Shown here piece by piece: positions 53,798-64,000 of a stretch of 64,000 nucleotides of DNA. The DNA comes from Pseudomonadota bacterium (GTDB taxonomy: Bacteria; Pseudomonadota; Alphaproteobacteria; Acetobacterales; Acetobacteraceae), in assembly GCA_021808055.1 (NCBI GenBank), contig JAKBCH010000003.1, forward strand, positions 1-64,000, written 5' to 3'. The notes under the pieces were generated by a model. That model was not told the origin of the DNA. It saw only the letters and a list, made by a program, of their open reading frames with translations, and ran no database searches. Every line of letters starts with the position of its first letter. Position 1 is the first letter of the stretch. The position numbers were made by a program, and so were the translations under genes.

Positions 53798-55422
53798 CCC
53801 GCTGCCGCCACCAGGGTGTTGCCGGTAAACCGCCATATCCGGTCCAGTTGCTCAACACCCGTCAGCCGGTGCAAAATCAGCAGCACGGTGCGGCCCTCCG
53901 TGGCGGCATTGAACACACGGAAAAACTCTTGCTCCGTCGCCGCATCCAGCCCGGCGCAAGGCTCATCCAGCAGAATCATCGGTGCGTTCATCAACAATGT
54001 GCGCGCCAGCGCCAAACGCCGCCCCTGCCCGCCTGAAAGCGTGGCACCGCCCTCGCCCAGCCAGCTATCCAGCCCTTCAGGCAGCGCACCCACCACCTCC
54101 GCCATCTTCACGGCATCCAATGCCGCCCACAGCTTGGCATCGTCCGCCGCCGGGTCGCCCAGCAGCAAATTGTTGCGAATGGTGTCGGCAAACAGATGCG
54201 TCGTCTGCCCCAGATACGCGATGCGGTGGCGCAACGCCTCGGCAGGCAATTGCAATATATCCGTGCCGCCAAAACGTATCTGCCCGCTCACCGGCTGCAC
54301 AAGCTTAAGCATCAGCGCCGCAATGGTGGATTTACCGGCGCCTGACGGCCCCAAAATGGCGGTCCGCGAACCCTCTGGCAATTGCAAGGAAAGATTCTCG
54401 AATACAAATGGCCTGTCCGCCGCGTAGCGAAAGCTTACATGCTCGAAGGCAATGGCGTTGCGGCTTGGCATCGGCGCGGCAACGGGCGGTTCCGGCACTG
54501 GCGGACCAGCTTCCGCCGCCTGCACCACGCGGGCGGCGGCCTTTTTCGCCTGGCCATAGAGCAACCCGGCCCGCGGCAGGCCCAGAACAGCCTCAAACGC
54601 GGCTGTGAGCACCAGAACAGCCGCGACGGCGGCGATCGGCAAACCGAAAAACCCAAGAATAATCGCCAACAAAATGCCGCCCTGCGCGGTAATGAAGGCA
54701 ATGGCATTCAGCTTCGTTCCTTCCGCCGCTAATTCGCGCTGAGCGGAAAGAAGCTGCGCTTCGCGCGCCTGTACCTCCGCCAGCATCCGGCCTTCAGCGG
54801 CAAAAATCTTTACCTCACGCAAGCCATGCAGCGCATCCAGCGCGGCGGTGCGCAAGCTCGCCATCGCCAGCCCTGCCTTGCCAGAATTTGCTTCGGCTGC
54901 GCGGGCCGCGCGCCATGGCACCCAAAAGGCCACAAGGCAGAACGGCAGCAGCACCAGCAAGGCCAGCCCATGCTCGCGCTCCAGAGCCCATGCCAGCAAT
55001 GGCAGCAGCATAACTGCCCCCAGCAAAGGCACGAAGATGCGCAGAAAGAGCCCGTCTAGCGTGTCCACATCATTCACCAGCCGGGCCAGCACATCACCAG
55101 AGCGCCGCAAGCCAAGCCCTCCCGCAGCGCTGCGCGCCAGCCCACGGAACATCCACACCCGTAAATCTGCCAAAGCGCGGAAAATCGCCTCGTGCCCAAC
55201 CACTCGCTCGCCATATCGCAGCCCCACACGGGCAGTGCCGATCCATGCCAGCAACACCGGCACCGCCAGCACGCCGCCCACCATGGCAACGGCCAACACA
55301 TGGCCGGAAAACCCCATCAGCACCACGCCCGCCGCCAGCGCACCCAACGAGAGCAACACCGCCAGAAAAAGCCACCCCGGCCTACGGACCCAAAGCAGCG
55401 TAATGCGCATAATCGGGTTCAT
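53794..55422 (-). CDS. cydC: Thiol reductant ABC exporter subunit CydC
   Basis: CydC pairs with CydD to export glutathione and cysteine to the periplasm, which is needed to assemble cytochrome bd. The 542-residue protein has an N-terminal membrane domain (about 1-300) and an ABC domain with Walker A GPSGAGKSTI, signature LSGGQGRRLALA and Walker B MILLDEPCAGLD. It overlaps the cydD stop by 4 bases. The cydAB genes are not in this window. The pair could be another heterodimeric exporter, but order and sizes fit CydDC. Confidence 0.87.
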   Translation of the reverse strand: MNPIMRITLLWVRRPGWLFLAVLLSLGALAAGVVLMGFSGHVLAVAMVGGVLAVPVLLAWIGTARVGLRYGERVVGHEAIFRALADLRVWMFRGLARSAAGGLGLRRSGDVLARLVNDVDTLDGLFLRIFVPLLGAVMLLPLLAWALEREHGLALLVLLPFCLVAFWVPWRAARAAEANSGKAGLAMASLRTAALDALHGLREVKIFAAEGRMLAEVQAREAQLLSAQRELAAEGTKLNAIAFITAQGGILLAIILGFFGLPIAAVAAVLVLTAAFEAVLGLPRAGLLYGQAKKAAARVVQAAEAGPPVPEPPVAAPMPSRNAIAFEHVSFRYAADRPFVFENLSLQLPEGSRTAILGPSGAGKSTIAALMLKLVQPVSGQIRFGGTDILQLPAEALRHRIAYLGQTTHLFADTIRNNLLLGDPAADDAKLWAALDAVKMAEVVGALPEGLDSWLGEGGATLSGGQGRRLALARTLLMNAPMILLDEPCAGLDAATEQEFFRVFNAATEGRTVLLILHRLTGVEQLDRIWRFTGNTLVAAAG

Positions 55423-57104
55423 GCCACCACCCCGCGCCAGCTCGCGTAGCGCAGCGCATCGAGGTCTATGCGCTTTGCCCCTATGGTCTTAGCGAAATCC
55501 ATCGCCTGGGTGGAATGGGTGGCCAGTACCACGGTGCGCCCGGCGGCGAGGTGTTTCAGGCTTTCAAGAATATCCCGCTCAACCGCCGGATCGAGATGCG
55601 CCGTCGGTTCATCCAGCAACAGCAAAGGCGCGTCTTTCAGAAAAGCCCGAGCGATGGCAATACGCTGCGCCTGCCCGCCAGAAACCCCAAACCCGCCCTC
55701 ACCCAGCGGCGTTTTAATGCCCAGTGGCAGGCTGGCGACCAGCTCCTCCAGATGCGCATTGCGGATGGTGGCTTTCAGCTCATCCTCCCCCGCCGCAGGG
55801 TTGGCGAAACGGATATTCTCCTCAATTGTGCCCGCGAAAATCATCGGCTTCTGGCCGATCCAGCCCATCATTCGCGTCCGCGCGGCGGGGACAAGAATGT
55901 CCACCTCTGCACCATTGATGGTGATACGCCCGGCCTCCGGAGCCAGAAACCCCAGAATGAGGTCAATAATCGTCGATTTGCCGGTGCCAGACGCCCCGGT
56001 GAGCAACAGCATCTCACCCCGCCCAACCTTGAAGGAAAGATTCTCCAAAACTGGCCGCGCCGCATCCCACGCAAAATTCACATGCTCAAAGCCCAACGTT
56101 ACCCCGTGCGCGGCAACAGAGCGTATATCCGCCGGCGGCACGGCAGGCGGCGCCTCTGGCAAGGCCTGAAATTCCTCCGCCACGGCTTCCACCGCCATGC
56201 GGTCTCCATAAACCGCCGCGAAACCGCGTAACGGGGCAAAAAACTCCGGCACCAGCAGCACCAGAAACAGGGCCATTGGCGCCAGTTCATGCACACCGCT
56301 TAACACCGGCGCAAAGCGAATAACGATAAGCACAAGTGCCGCCGCTGCCGCCAGATCCAACGCTGTGGAGGACAGAAACGCCACGCGCAATACGCGCATG
56401 GTCCGCTCCCTTAATTCCTTCGCCGCCGCCGTCAGGACTTTGGCTTCGGCATCCCCTTGTCCTGCCAGAACAATGGTTGAAATACCCCGAACACGGTCCA
56501 GAAAGCGTACCTGCAAGCGTGTCATCGCTAAAAATTGCTTCTTGGCGGCAACACCAGCACCGATGCCCGCCACCGCCATGGCGAAGGGCACGAACAATCC
56601 CGCAATCACCAGAATCAACCCGGCGCGCCAATCTGTCAGCAGCGCCACCAGGCCGATCATGGCAGGCCCCACCACGGAAAGCCCGGCCGCTGGCACCCAA
56701 CGGGCGTGAAAGCCTTCCATCGCCTCAACCCTGTCCACCGCTGTGGCAGCGAGTTCAACCGAATGTCGGCCGCGCAAGCCAGCCGGGCCCAGTGCCATCA
56801 GCACGCTCAACACCTGCCCCCGCAGCCGTCGGCGCGCGGCGGCACCCAGCTCAAAATTCCCACGCTCAGCACGCATTTGCAGCCAAGCCCGAGCCAACAC
56901 CGCAAGAATGAACACGAAGGCGCTGCCCCACACAGCCAGCCCTGCAGCCTGCACATGCAGCAATGCCGCCAGCAATCGGGCCGCCGCCCCCGCCTGGATA
57001 ATTCCGCAGAAAATGCCCGCTATGCCGAGAGCCAAAGACAATCGCGCGGCACGAAATCCAGTTTTTTGTTCAGCTTTTATCCAGGGTTTTGAGGCTCTAC
57101 TCAT
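55419..57104 (-). CDS. cydD: Thiol reductant ABC exporter subunit CydD
   Basis: This is the 561-residue partner of the following cydC gene, with a fused membrane and ATPase layout. The membrane domain (about 20-310) begins RAARLSLALGIAGIFCGI; the ATPase has Walker A TGASGTGKSTII, signature VSGGQAQRIAIA and Walker B LLLLDEPTAHLD. Start ATG at 57104 (MSRASKPWIK). It is divergent from panC with a spacer of 60 bp. No FNR-like box is visible upstream. Confidence 0.87.
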   Translation of the reverse strand: MSRASKPWIKAEQKTGFRAARLSLALGIAGIFCGIIQAGAAARLLAALLHVQAAGLAVWGSAFVFILAVLARAWLQMRAERGNFELGAAARRRLRGQVLSVLMALGPAGLRGRHSVELAATAVDRVEAMEGFHARWVPAAGLSVVGPAMIGLVALLTDWRAGLILVIAGLFVPFAMAVAGIGAGVAAKKQFLAMTRLQVRFLDRVRGISTIVLAGQGDAEAKVLTAAAKELRERTMRVLRVAFLSSTALDLAAAAALVLIVIRFAPVLSGVHELAPMALFLVLLVPEFFAPLRGFAAVYGDRMAVEAVAEEFQALPEAPPAVPPADIRSVAAHGVTLGFEHVNFAWDAARPVLENLSFKVGRGEMLLLTGASGTGKSTIIDLILGFLAPEAGRITINGAEVDILVPAARTRMMGWIGQKPMIFAGTIEENIRFANPAAGEDELKATIRNAHLEELVASLPLGIKTPLGEGGFGVSGGQAQRIAIARAFLKDAPLLLLDEPTAHLDPAVERDILESLKHLAAGRTVVLATHSTQAMDFAKTIGAKRIDLDALRYASWRGVVA

Positions 57105-57164
57105 GTTGTCCTACTTAACCGCAGCCTTCCGCCTTGCCCAGGGCTGGACGCATGTTTAAAAATA

Positions 57165-58004
57165 ATGAAAGTCCACCTGATGATTATCGCCAGAACTTTT
57201 GAAGAACTCACCGCCGCCCGCGCAAGCCTGGGGTCCACTGGCCTTATCGCCACTATGGGCGCGCTGCATTCAGGACACATCGCACTGGTGGAAGCAACTA
57301 AACAAGCAAGTCTGACACCTGTTGCGAGCATCTTTGTTAACCCTACGCAGTTTGGCCCCAAAGAAGACTTCGCCCGCTACCCGCGTGACGAGGCAGGTGA
57401 CATCGCAAAGCTGGAGGAAGCTGGTTGCGCCCTGCTTTGGCTGCCAAGCATGGAAGAAATGTACCCCAAGGGTCATGCCACCACATTGCATGTATACGGC
57501 CCCAGCCAGCATTGGGAGGGCACCCAGCGTCCCGGCCATTTCAATGGCGTGGCAACGGTGGTGGCTAAATTATTCGGGCAAATTCGGCCGGACTTCGCTT
57601 TCTTCGGTGAAAAAGATTGGCAGCAAATTCAAGTCTTGCGGCGAATGGTGGCTGATTTGCATTTGCCGGTACAAATCGTACCCGTACCAACAATTCGCGA
57701 AGCCGATGGCCTCGCCATGTCCTCCCGTAACCGCTACCTCACCGCCGAGGAGCGCAAGGCGGCCCCCAAGCTCCATGCCGCGCTGAAACACGCTGTGCAA
57801 TACTTGCTCGCGGGAAAGGAACCATCAGCCGCGCTGCACAATGCCCGGCACGAACTCGCCGCTGCTGGCATGGTGCCGGATTATGTCGCCCTTGTTCATG
57901 CCGAAACGCTAGAGCCGTTAAGTACACTGCAACAACCTGCACGGCTGCTTGCCGCCGCACGACTTGGTCATGTTCGGCTTCTTGATAATCTTGCCGTCTG
58001 CTGA
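57165..58004 (+). CDS. panC: Pantothenate synthetase
   Basis: PanC joins pantoate and beta-alanine with ATP to make pantothenate, the precursor of CoA. The 279-residue protein has MGALHSGH with the HxGH adenylation motif, FVNPTQFGPKEDFARYPRD, FFGEKDWQQIQVLRRM and MSSRNRYL. Two close ATGs (57165, 57180) are possible; the family normally begins just before IIARTFEEL, so the second is a good candidate. panB and panD are not beside it. Confidence 0.96.
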   Translation: MKVHLMIIARTFEELTAARASLGSTGLIATMGALHSGHIALVEATKQASLTPVASIFVNPTQFGPKEDFARYPRDEAGDIAKLEEAGCALLWLPSMEEMYPKGHATTLHVYGPSQHWEGTQRPGHFNGVATVVAKLFGQIRPDFAFFGEKDWQQIQVLRRMVADLHLPVQIVPVPTIREADGLAMSSRNRYLTAEERKAAPKLHAALKHAVQYLLAGKEPSAALHNARHELAAAGMVPDYVALVHAETLEPLSTLQQPARLLAAARLGHVRLLDNLAVC

Positions 58005-58006
58005 AT

Positions 58007-58498
58007 TCAGAAATTAAGCTCAGGAGCATTACTGGCAAGAATCAGCTGGATTGTTGCCAAAGCCCCCTGGTCGTTATTATCGGCAATGTCTCGGCGGGCT
58101 TGCACAATCTGCGCCACCACGAGATCGGAGCTTGGCATATTCCCCATGCCCGCAGGCACGCTGCGTTGCAGAATTGCGGTTTCTGCTTCCTCAAGCGATT
58201 CATCGGCCGCACCTGTTTGTCGGGCGGAGAGAGATTGGCTGGCGCTCGTCAGATATACCGAAACGGTCGAACCTGGCGGTACATCCGGCACATCCGGCGC
58301 GGGCGGCGTTGGCGCAATAGTTAAAGCCATGTCTCCTCTATTGATATTGCTGGCATTAGGCGAGCGGGGCAGAGAAGAGCGCGTACCGATGTCATTCCCC
58401 GGCAACGCGCCATCGGAAGTTTGCGGTGCCACTTGCGCCACGGCTAACGGCGCAGCCAGAAGTATGGTGGAAAATATCAATATTCCTATTTTATTCAT
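58007..58498 (-). CDS. Exported protein of unknown function (163 aa)
   Basis: A signal peptide (NKIGILIFSTILLAAPLAVA, residues 2-21) is followed by a Pro/Asn/Thr-rich region (about 22-85) with no recognised domain. The C-terminal half is helical with SLEEAETAILQRSVPAG and VVAQIVQARRDIADNNDQG, which resembles a small helical hairpin. The frame is open further upstream but ATG at 58498 fits the signal. It converges on panC. It lies next to two more small Thr-rich exported proteins in the same direction. Confidence 0.7.
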   Translation of the reverse strand: MNKIGILIFSTILLAAPLAVAQVAPQTSDGALPGNDIGTRSSLPRSPNASNINRGDMALTIAPTPPAPDVPDVPPGSTVSVYLTSASQSLSARQTGAADESLEEAETAILQRSVPAGMGNMPSSDLVVAQIVQARRDIADNNDQGALATIQLILASNAPELNF

Positions 58499-58559
58499 CA
58501 CAAATCTCCTTCGTTCACAATCCTGGCAAAAATTCATCGTCCGGTTTGCTAACGTTCTG

Positions 58560-58757
58560 TTATTGCACAGGCATCGTTTCACTATGCGTGGTCTGCGTTG
58601 TCACCGTACCCGGCATAACAGGTTGCATCGGCGCTGCCATAGGCAGAGCTTCAGCTGGAGCAGTTCTCTGTACCGTCTCGGACGTTGTAGTAGTCGTTTG
58701 CGGAGGATTATCCGTGCAGGCGCTCAAAGCACCAATCCCAACGATCATTGAAATCAC
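58560..58757 (-). CDS. Small Thr-rich putative lipoprotein, apparent stop in its signal peptide
   Basis: The frame encodes a lipoprotein signal ending in GIGALSAC (lipobox L-S-A-C) and a mature part of about 50 Thr/Pro/Met-rich residues. The natural start looks like ATG at 58778-58776 (MKK), behind GGAA, but the fourth codon is TAA (58769-58767), after which the frame continues IFFVISMIVGIG. Without this stop it would be an ordinary signal beginning MKK-x-IFF. As given, only a restart at GTG 58757 or ATG 58748 could make the product. The stop lies in a homopolymer-rich tract. Confidence 0.55.
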   Translation of the reverse strand: MISMIVGIGALSACTDNPPQTTTTTSETVQRTAPAEALPMAAPMQPVMPGTVTTQTTHSETMPVQ

Positions 58758-58824
58758 AAAAAAAATTTATTTTTTCATTTTATCGTTCCAATCAATTGCT
58801 GTCACCGGTGGAAGTTGTCGTTGT

Positions 58825-59130
58825 TTATTGTGAATAATACGTGACTGGCGGCGGTGCCGTTGTTGTCGTCGTCGTACTATCGGAAGCAGCACCATTTACA
58901 TTGCCATATGTAGTTTTCATCGCTTCATAAGAATTACCGGTGCTATCTTTGGCCTTAATGGTTTGCGTCGTACTCAGCATCCCTGGCTCCGGTGGAACCA
59001 CAGGCGCGGGAGCTGCCATTTCAGGCGTCGAGGTTGTGGTGGTGCTTTGTGAATACGTGGAAATTTGCGCGAAGGCAGCTCCATCCATCATGATAAGTGT
59101 AGCACTGGTAACCATAAAATTAAATTTCAT
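58825..59130 (-). CDS. Small exported Thr/Pro-rich protein of unknown function
   Basis: This is a 101-residue product from ATG at 59130 with AGGAG 8 bases upstream. A signal peptide ends at about GAAFA, then a low-complexity stretch rich in Ser, Thr and Pro. In the middle comes KAKDSTGNSYEAMKTTYG, the only part that looks structured, and a Thr-rich end. It is the third of three small exported genes here. No domain is recognised. Confidence 0.65.
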   Translation of the reverse strand: MKFNFMVTSATLIMMDGAAFAQISTYSQSTTTTSTPEMAAPAPVVPPEPGMLSTTQTIKAKDSTGNSYEAMKTTYGNVNGAASDSTTTTTTAPPPVTYYSQ

Positions 59131-59139
59131 AGCCCTCAC

Positions 59140-59486
59140 TCCTGTTATATTGCGAGCATTGCCGCCCGAACCATGGCGCGTTTCACCAGGATTGATTGCG
59201 TTAAACCTTCAGATCGAAATCACGATCTTTCGGCTAGCAACATAAATGCGGGATGCCCGTGCGGCAGGAAAAGGCCATTGCCATTAAACGTCTGCAAGCC
59301 AAATGTTAGTATTCAAATGTCTTTTTTGCGCACCAACAAAAACAAAGAGAGGCATCAACACTTTAATGTCCCGCTTCAATTTTCATCACATTGCAGCCAA
59401 AAATTCCATTTCTACCGCACGCCCGCGGCAGATGCATTAGCTTCTTTTTACGAAGCCATCTTCATGCATTGTCGCCGTACCGCGGT
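59140..59486. other. Gene-free stretch upstream of the small exported genes and downstream of guaB
   Basis: No convincing coding frame or RNA is visible. It holds a short palindromic element around GATCGAAATCACGATC (59214-59229) and a hairpin AGCTTC/GAAGC (about 59439-59455) past the guaB stop. The promoter of the small exported genes is probably inside. Confidence 0.5.
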
Positions 59487-60989
<1,503 letters not shown>

Positions 60990-61076
60990 CTATCCATTAA
61001 GACCTTGGCGGTTCCCAATAACCATCATGGCCGCCCAGCGCAAGTCAGACGGGCCATGCACCGAGCGCAGCCCGGT

Positions 61077-63113
61077 TTAGAGCACGAAACGGCGCCTTAT
61101 TACACGGCGCACCCGCGCCAGAGTGACCCGCAGACCAGCCTGGCGCAAGGAGATCCAGCCAATACGCAGATAGTCGCGCCAACGGGTTATGCCCGCTTGG
61201 CTGACATAAGCACTGCCATTGGGCACACGCCAAAACGTACCGATCGTCGCGAAATCAGACTTTCCATATTCCCGGTTATGCGGCAGCCCGGCAAGCTCAT
61301 GATACTCAAATGGTGTCGGTTTGTTTACCAGGCCATCAAACAAAATGAACAAAACCTCACGAAAATCCTCCACCGTGATATCGGCCAATAACGGTCGAAT
61401 GAAATCGGCAAAGGCTTCTATCTGGCGGTGCATTTGCTTTACAAACACCTCGCGTACCATCTCATATTGCGGCTCGTGGTCGATTGAAACGGGTTTAACT
61501 GAGCCATCTGCCCGCAGATCGAACCGACAGATCTGCGCCTGAAGTGCCGCAAACGGCAGCTCCAGCAGTTCAACAGCGCGTTCGGCGATATTTACCCAGC
61601 CTCTGTGGTTTCCCTTATGAAAAAGGAAAGATTTAACATGTTCATGCATATGGGCGTGCTCAAGCGAGCCAATATAATAGCCGCGAAGTTTCTTGCCCAG
61701 AAACTGTTCCATGCGCCGTTGCGAGGAAAGCGCCCATCCGCAATCAGCCACCGCATCTTCATCCGCATCAAAATCTTGCTGAGCCAAATAGGCTTGGTAC
61801 CCCTCAAGCTCCTCAGTTGCAATTCCCTGTATGATTGCCTTGCACCCTTGCAGCGCCTTCAAGGCCGCTTCCACGCGGCGCGGCCCATTCACCGGCTGGT
61901 CCAGCGGTATCAACTTGCCTAGCTCTTCTAGAAACTCAGAATCGTTGGCCAGATCCAGCCGTCGCACGCAGTCACCCAGCGTCACCGTTGTGCTGGCGTT
62001 AAGCAAAGACGGCACTTCCTTTTCGAACCCGCTTACTAAAGCGGGCATAAGGGTCAACCGGCGAGATGTATGAAAAATAGAAGCCTGACCTGGCAGGCCA
62101 AGCCGCTGCCAAATAGCCTCGGTAATATAGCCATCGCGGGTTGCAAGGCGCAGATGTCGCACCTTATCCGCCTTCACCATGATGCTTAACCAGTGTACGA
62201 AACCCACCACCAGCGGCCCAGCATACATCGCGCCGAATTGCTCCGCCATGCTCGGCACCGGATTGGCTGCTTTTAATATCGAAATATGCGCCACCAGCGC
62301 AGATCCCAGCAGATTACGCTGCCCGCCGCGAGAACGCGTGGCCATCGCAACCAATCGCTCAATAGCGCCCTGGTTAAAACGCGTGTCATGGCTCAATTGG
62401 TCACGCAAAGCAGGCACATGATACCCTGCGACACCGACCTGAAGTGCCGCCGCGCAATCTGCCTTAAAATTATCGCCGAAATGCAAAATTTCCTCAGGGC
62501 GGACGCTCAACGCCGTGGCAACCTCGGCATAAAGCGAGCCCTGATGCTTAGACTTCCCATAAGCGCACGAGACAAAAACTCGGTCGACAGGCAAATGGTT
62601 TGCAACCAGCATCTCCTGCACGAATTCAGGCGGAAGATACATGTCAGATACCGCAACGACCAGTTTGCCCGCGCTCAACGCCCGGTCATAAATCGCTTCA
62701 ATGCCAGGCGAGCGCGTGAGCACGCCCCGTTCAGTCTCTAGTTCAAGCTGCATCAATCTGGCGGCCGACCAGCCTGAAGGCTCATTGAGAAGCCGCAGCG
62801 ATTCGTAAATCTGTGCCAGCGTCACCTCGGGTGAGCCGCTTACTGCATTCAACTTTTCCCGCGCCTGCGCCTCAGCCCGAATCCGGGCTTCGCAAAACCC
62901 CTCAATACCGGATTGACGTTCCATAATCAGGAATACATCTGAAGGATTCAAAACCTTACGCACCAGCAAGGTATCGAATACATCGAAAGAAACCACTTTG
63001 GCTTTCAAGATCAGTTCGTAAAGCTCATCAAAACCGCCAGGCGGCGCGGACAATGAAACCGGCGGCGTTGGATGGCCGAGATTCAAAAAGTGCGCGGCTT
63101 CAGAATGATTCAT
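61077..63113 (-). CDS. HAD-domain protein with a large unknown C-terminal region
   Basis: This is a 678-residue protein from ATG at 63113; a GTG 5 codons earlier is possible. Residues about 35-250 are a HAD phosphatase-type domain: motif I VSFDVFDTLLV (Asp44 and Asp47), the helical cap, motif II VAVSDMYLP and motif IV ILHFGDNFKADC. The remaining 400 or so residues have no recognised domain but include HLRLATRDGYITEAI, ADCGWALSSQRRMEQFLGKK and YYIGSLEHAHMHEHV. Proteins of this build occur in polysaccharide loci. No signal peptide. Substrate unknown. Confidence 0.72.
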   Translation of the reverse strand: MNHSEAAHFLNLGHPTPPVSLSAPPGGFDELYELILKAKVVSFDVFDTLLVRKVLNPSDVFLIMERQSGIEGFCEARIRAEAQAREKLNAVSGSPEVTLAQIYESLRLLNEPSGWSAARLMQLELETERGVLTRSPGIEAIYDRALSAGKLVVAVSDMYLPPEFVQEMLVANHLPVDRVFVSCAYGKSKHQGSLYAEVATALSVRPEEILHFGDNFKADCAAALQVGVAGYHVPALRDQLSHDTRFNQGAIERLVAMATRSRGGQRNLLGSALVAHISILKAANPVPSMAEQFGAMYAGPLVVGFVHWLSIMVKADKVRHLRLATRDGYITEAIWQRLGLPGQASIFHTSRRLTLMPALVSGFEKEVPSLLNASTTVTLGDCVRRLDLANDSEFLEELGKLIPLDQPVNGPRRVEAALKALQGCKAIIQGIATEELEGYQAYLAQQDFDADEDAVADCGWALSSQRRMEQFLGKKLRGYYIGSLEHAHMHEHVKSFLFHKGNHRGWVNIAERAVELLELPFAALQAQICRFDLRADGSVKPVSIDHEPQYEMVREVFVKQMHRQIEAFADFIRPLLADITVEDFREVLFILFDGLVNKPTPFEYHELAGLPHNREYGKSDFATIGTFWRVPNGSAYVSQAGITRWRDYLRIGWISLRQAGLRVTLARVRRVIRRRFVL

Positions 63114-63377
63114 AAGATAGCTAATCACCTCAAATTATCAGCAACAAAAACCCACTACATGAGCAACAACGCACTTACCTCCAAGCTACTGCGGCACATC
63201 TTCAACGGGCAACTTTTAGTTGCTTTCTTTGGTTATGACAGCACGTCCAAATAAGAGCAAACGCCAACCATTCCAATCAAAATCCCCAGATTTTTAGATT
63301 GCCAATTCGCAACCTTAAATAAAAATCGTGTAATATTTTGTCTACAACAATAGGTTGGCCAGCGTTAAAAAATTTAT

Positions 63378-64000
63378 CTATAATTCCGCCCGAAAACCTG
63401 TTGCGATTACATACATTTCCTTCGAGTCCTTCCGGCTGGCAGGGGGTTTGGCGTGTCTAACCTGCCGGAAGCGCGCTTTCAGGGTCGTCAACATACCTTT
63501 TTCCGCTCCACCCTGGAACAATTTGGCCACGAAAGCGCCTTCGGGGGCAAGAATGTCGCAAGCAAAAGCCAACGCCGTCTCGGCCAGAGCCATAATACGT
63601 AAATGGTCGGTGGCAACATGGCCGGAAGTATTGGGTGCCATATCAGACATCACAAGGTCTGCCTTGCCGCCCAGCATCTCCATCAGCCGGACTTCCATAC
63701 CTTCATCCAGAAAATCCCCCTGTATGAACTCGGCCCCCGTCACAGGCAGTATTTCCAGCAGGTCAATTCCCACAACGCGGGAAGCCCCATGCGCCAGTGC
63801 CACTTGGCTCCACCCACCGGGTGCAGCCCCCAAATCCAGCACCCGTGCGTTCTTGCTGATAAGCTTATACTTCTCATCCAACTCAAGGAGCTTGAAGGCC
63901 GCCCTGGAGCGCCAGCCCTGTGCCTTCGCCGCCGTCACATAGGGATCGTTCAACTGCCGTTGCAACCACCGTTGCGATGACGGTGAGAGTTTACGCGCGT
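63378..64000 (-). CDS. rlmE: 23S rRNA 2'-O-ribose methyltransferase RlmE (partial, 5' end outside)
   Basis: RlmE (RrmJ/FtsJ) methylates U2552 in the A loop of 23S rRNA. The visible frame is open to the window edge, with RKLSPSSQRWLQRQLNDPYV before the SAM-binding LDLGAAPGGWSQVAL, the catalytic D in DLVMSDMAPNTSG and the K in FVAKLFQGGAEKGML. The E in SRKDSKEMYVIATGF completes the K-D-K-E set. The start is to the right of the window. Confidence 0.94.
   Translation of the reverse strand, partial: ARKLSPSSQRWLQRQLNDPYVTAAKAQGWRSRAAFKLLELDEKYKLISKNARVLDLGAAPGGWSQVALAHGASRVVGIDLLEILPVTGAEFIQGDFLDEGMEVRLMEMLGGKADLVMSDMAPNTSGHVATDHLRIMALAETALAFACDILAPEGAFVAKLFQGGAEKGMLTTLKARFRQVRHAKPPASRKDSKEMYVIATGFRAEL

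Overview
This window is chromosomal DNA from a GC-rich Gram-negative alphaproteobacterium, most likely an acetic-acid-bacteria-type (Acetobacteraceae / Rhodospirillales) organism. The placement is inference. It rests on the gene order rpsB-tsf-pyrH-frr-uppS-cdsA-dxr-rseP-bamA-ompH-lpxD-fabZ-lpxA-lpxI, a ruvCA-ruvB-ybgC-tolQRAB block, an Rrf2-suf pair, an alphaproteobacterial-type prfB frameshift site and an acnA gene divergent from ccmA. All four tRNA genes encode their CCA end. No phage, IS element, CRISPR array, plasmid origin or defence island is visible. Most of the window is ordinary housekeeping sequence.

Layout. 1-2016: the 5' part of sufB, its Rrf2 regulator with a clear IscR-type operator, and a phosphoglycolate-phosphatase-like HAD. 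2111-6225: glmS, a fumarylacetoacetase-family hydrolase, two small unknown genes and fdhD. 6226-7951: a sparse accessory stretch with tRNA-Leu, tRNA-Asn and about 1 kb of AT-rich DNA holding only unrecognised reading frames. 7952-12248: an orphan ureG, two glycosyltransferases and a sulfotransferase (surface-glycan flavour). 12250-26191: one long leftward envelope, lipid and translation run from rpsB to gloA (lipid A, isoprenoid, phospholipid, outer-membrane assembly). 26396-33573: leftward yebC, ruvC, ruvA, a small membrane protein, ruvB, ybgC, tolQ, tolR, tolA, tolB. 33614-36682: a large soluble hybrid histidine kinase. 36849-43470: tRNA-Val, acnA, ccmAB, an MFS permease, tRNA-Pro and an amidase. 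43532-52689: PBP1A, a YedY-like molybdoenzyme with its b-type haem partner, a Met-rich exported repeat protein, a peroxiredoxin, a LysR regulator, a GT39-type transferase, prfB and a heat-shock gene. 52916-64000: a PrsW-like protein, cydC/cydD, panC, three small exported proteins, guaB, a HAD-containing protein and the 3' part of rlmE.

What stands out. There are three translation-start or reading anomalies: ccmA apparently starting at CTG, a peroxiredoxin apparently starting at ATC behind a perfect AGGAGG, and a small lipoprotein with TAA as its fourth codon. prfB carries the classic autoregulatory +1 frameshift site. The Hsp20 gene has an RpoH-like promoter followed by a leader of about 108 nt that looks like a ROSE-type RNA thermometer. 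An Rrf2/IscR-type operator lies in front of the suf operon. A methionine-rich repeat protein sits among periplasmic redox genes. I see no clear new multi-gene system. The best leads for novelty are the Met-rich protein with its redox neighbours, the AT-rich tRNA-Asn/ureG interval, the cluster of small exported proteins at 58-59 kb and the membrane protein embedded in the ruv operon.
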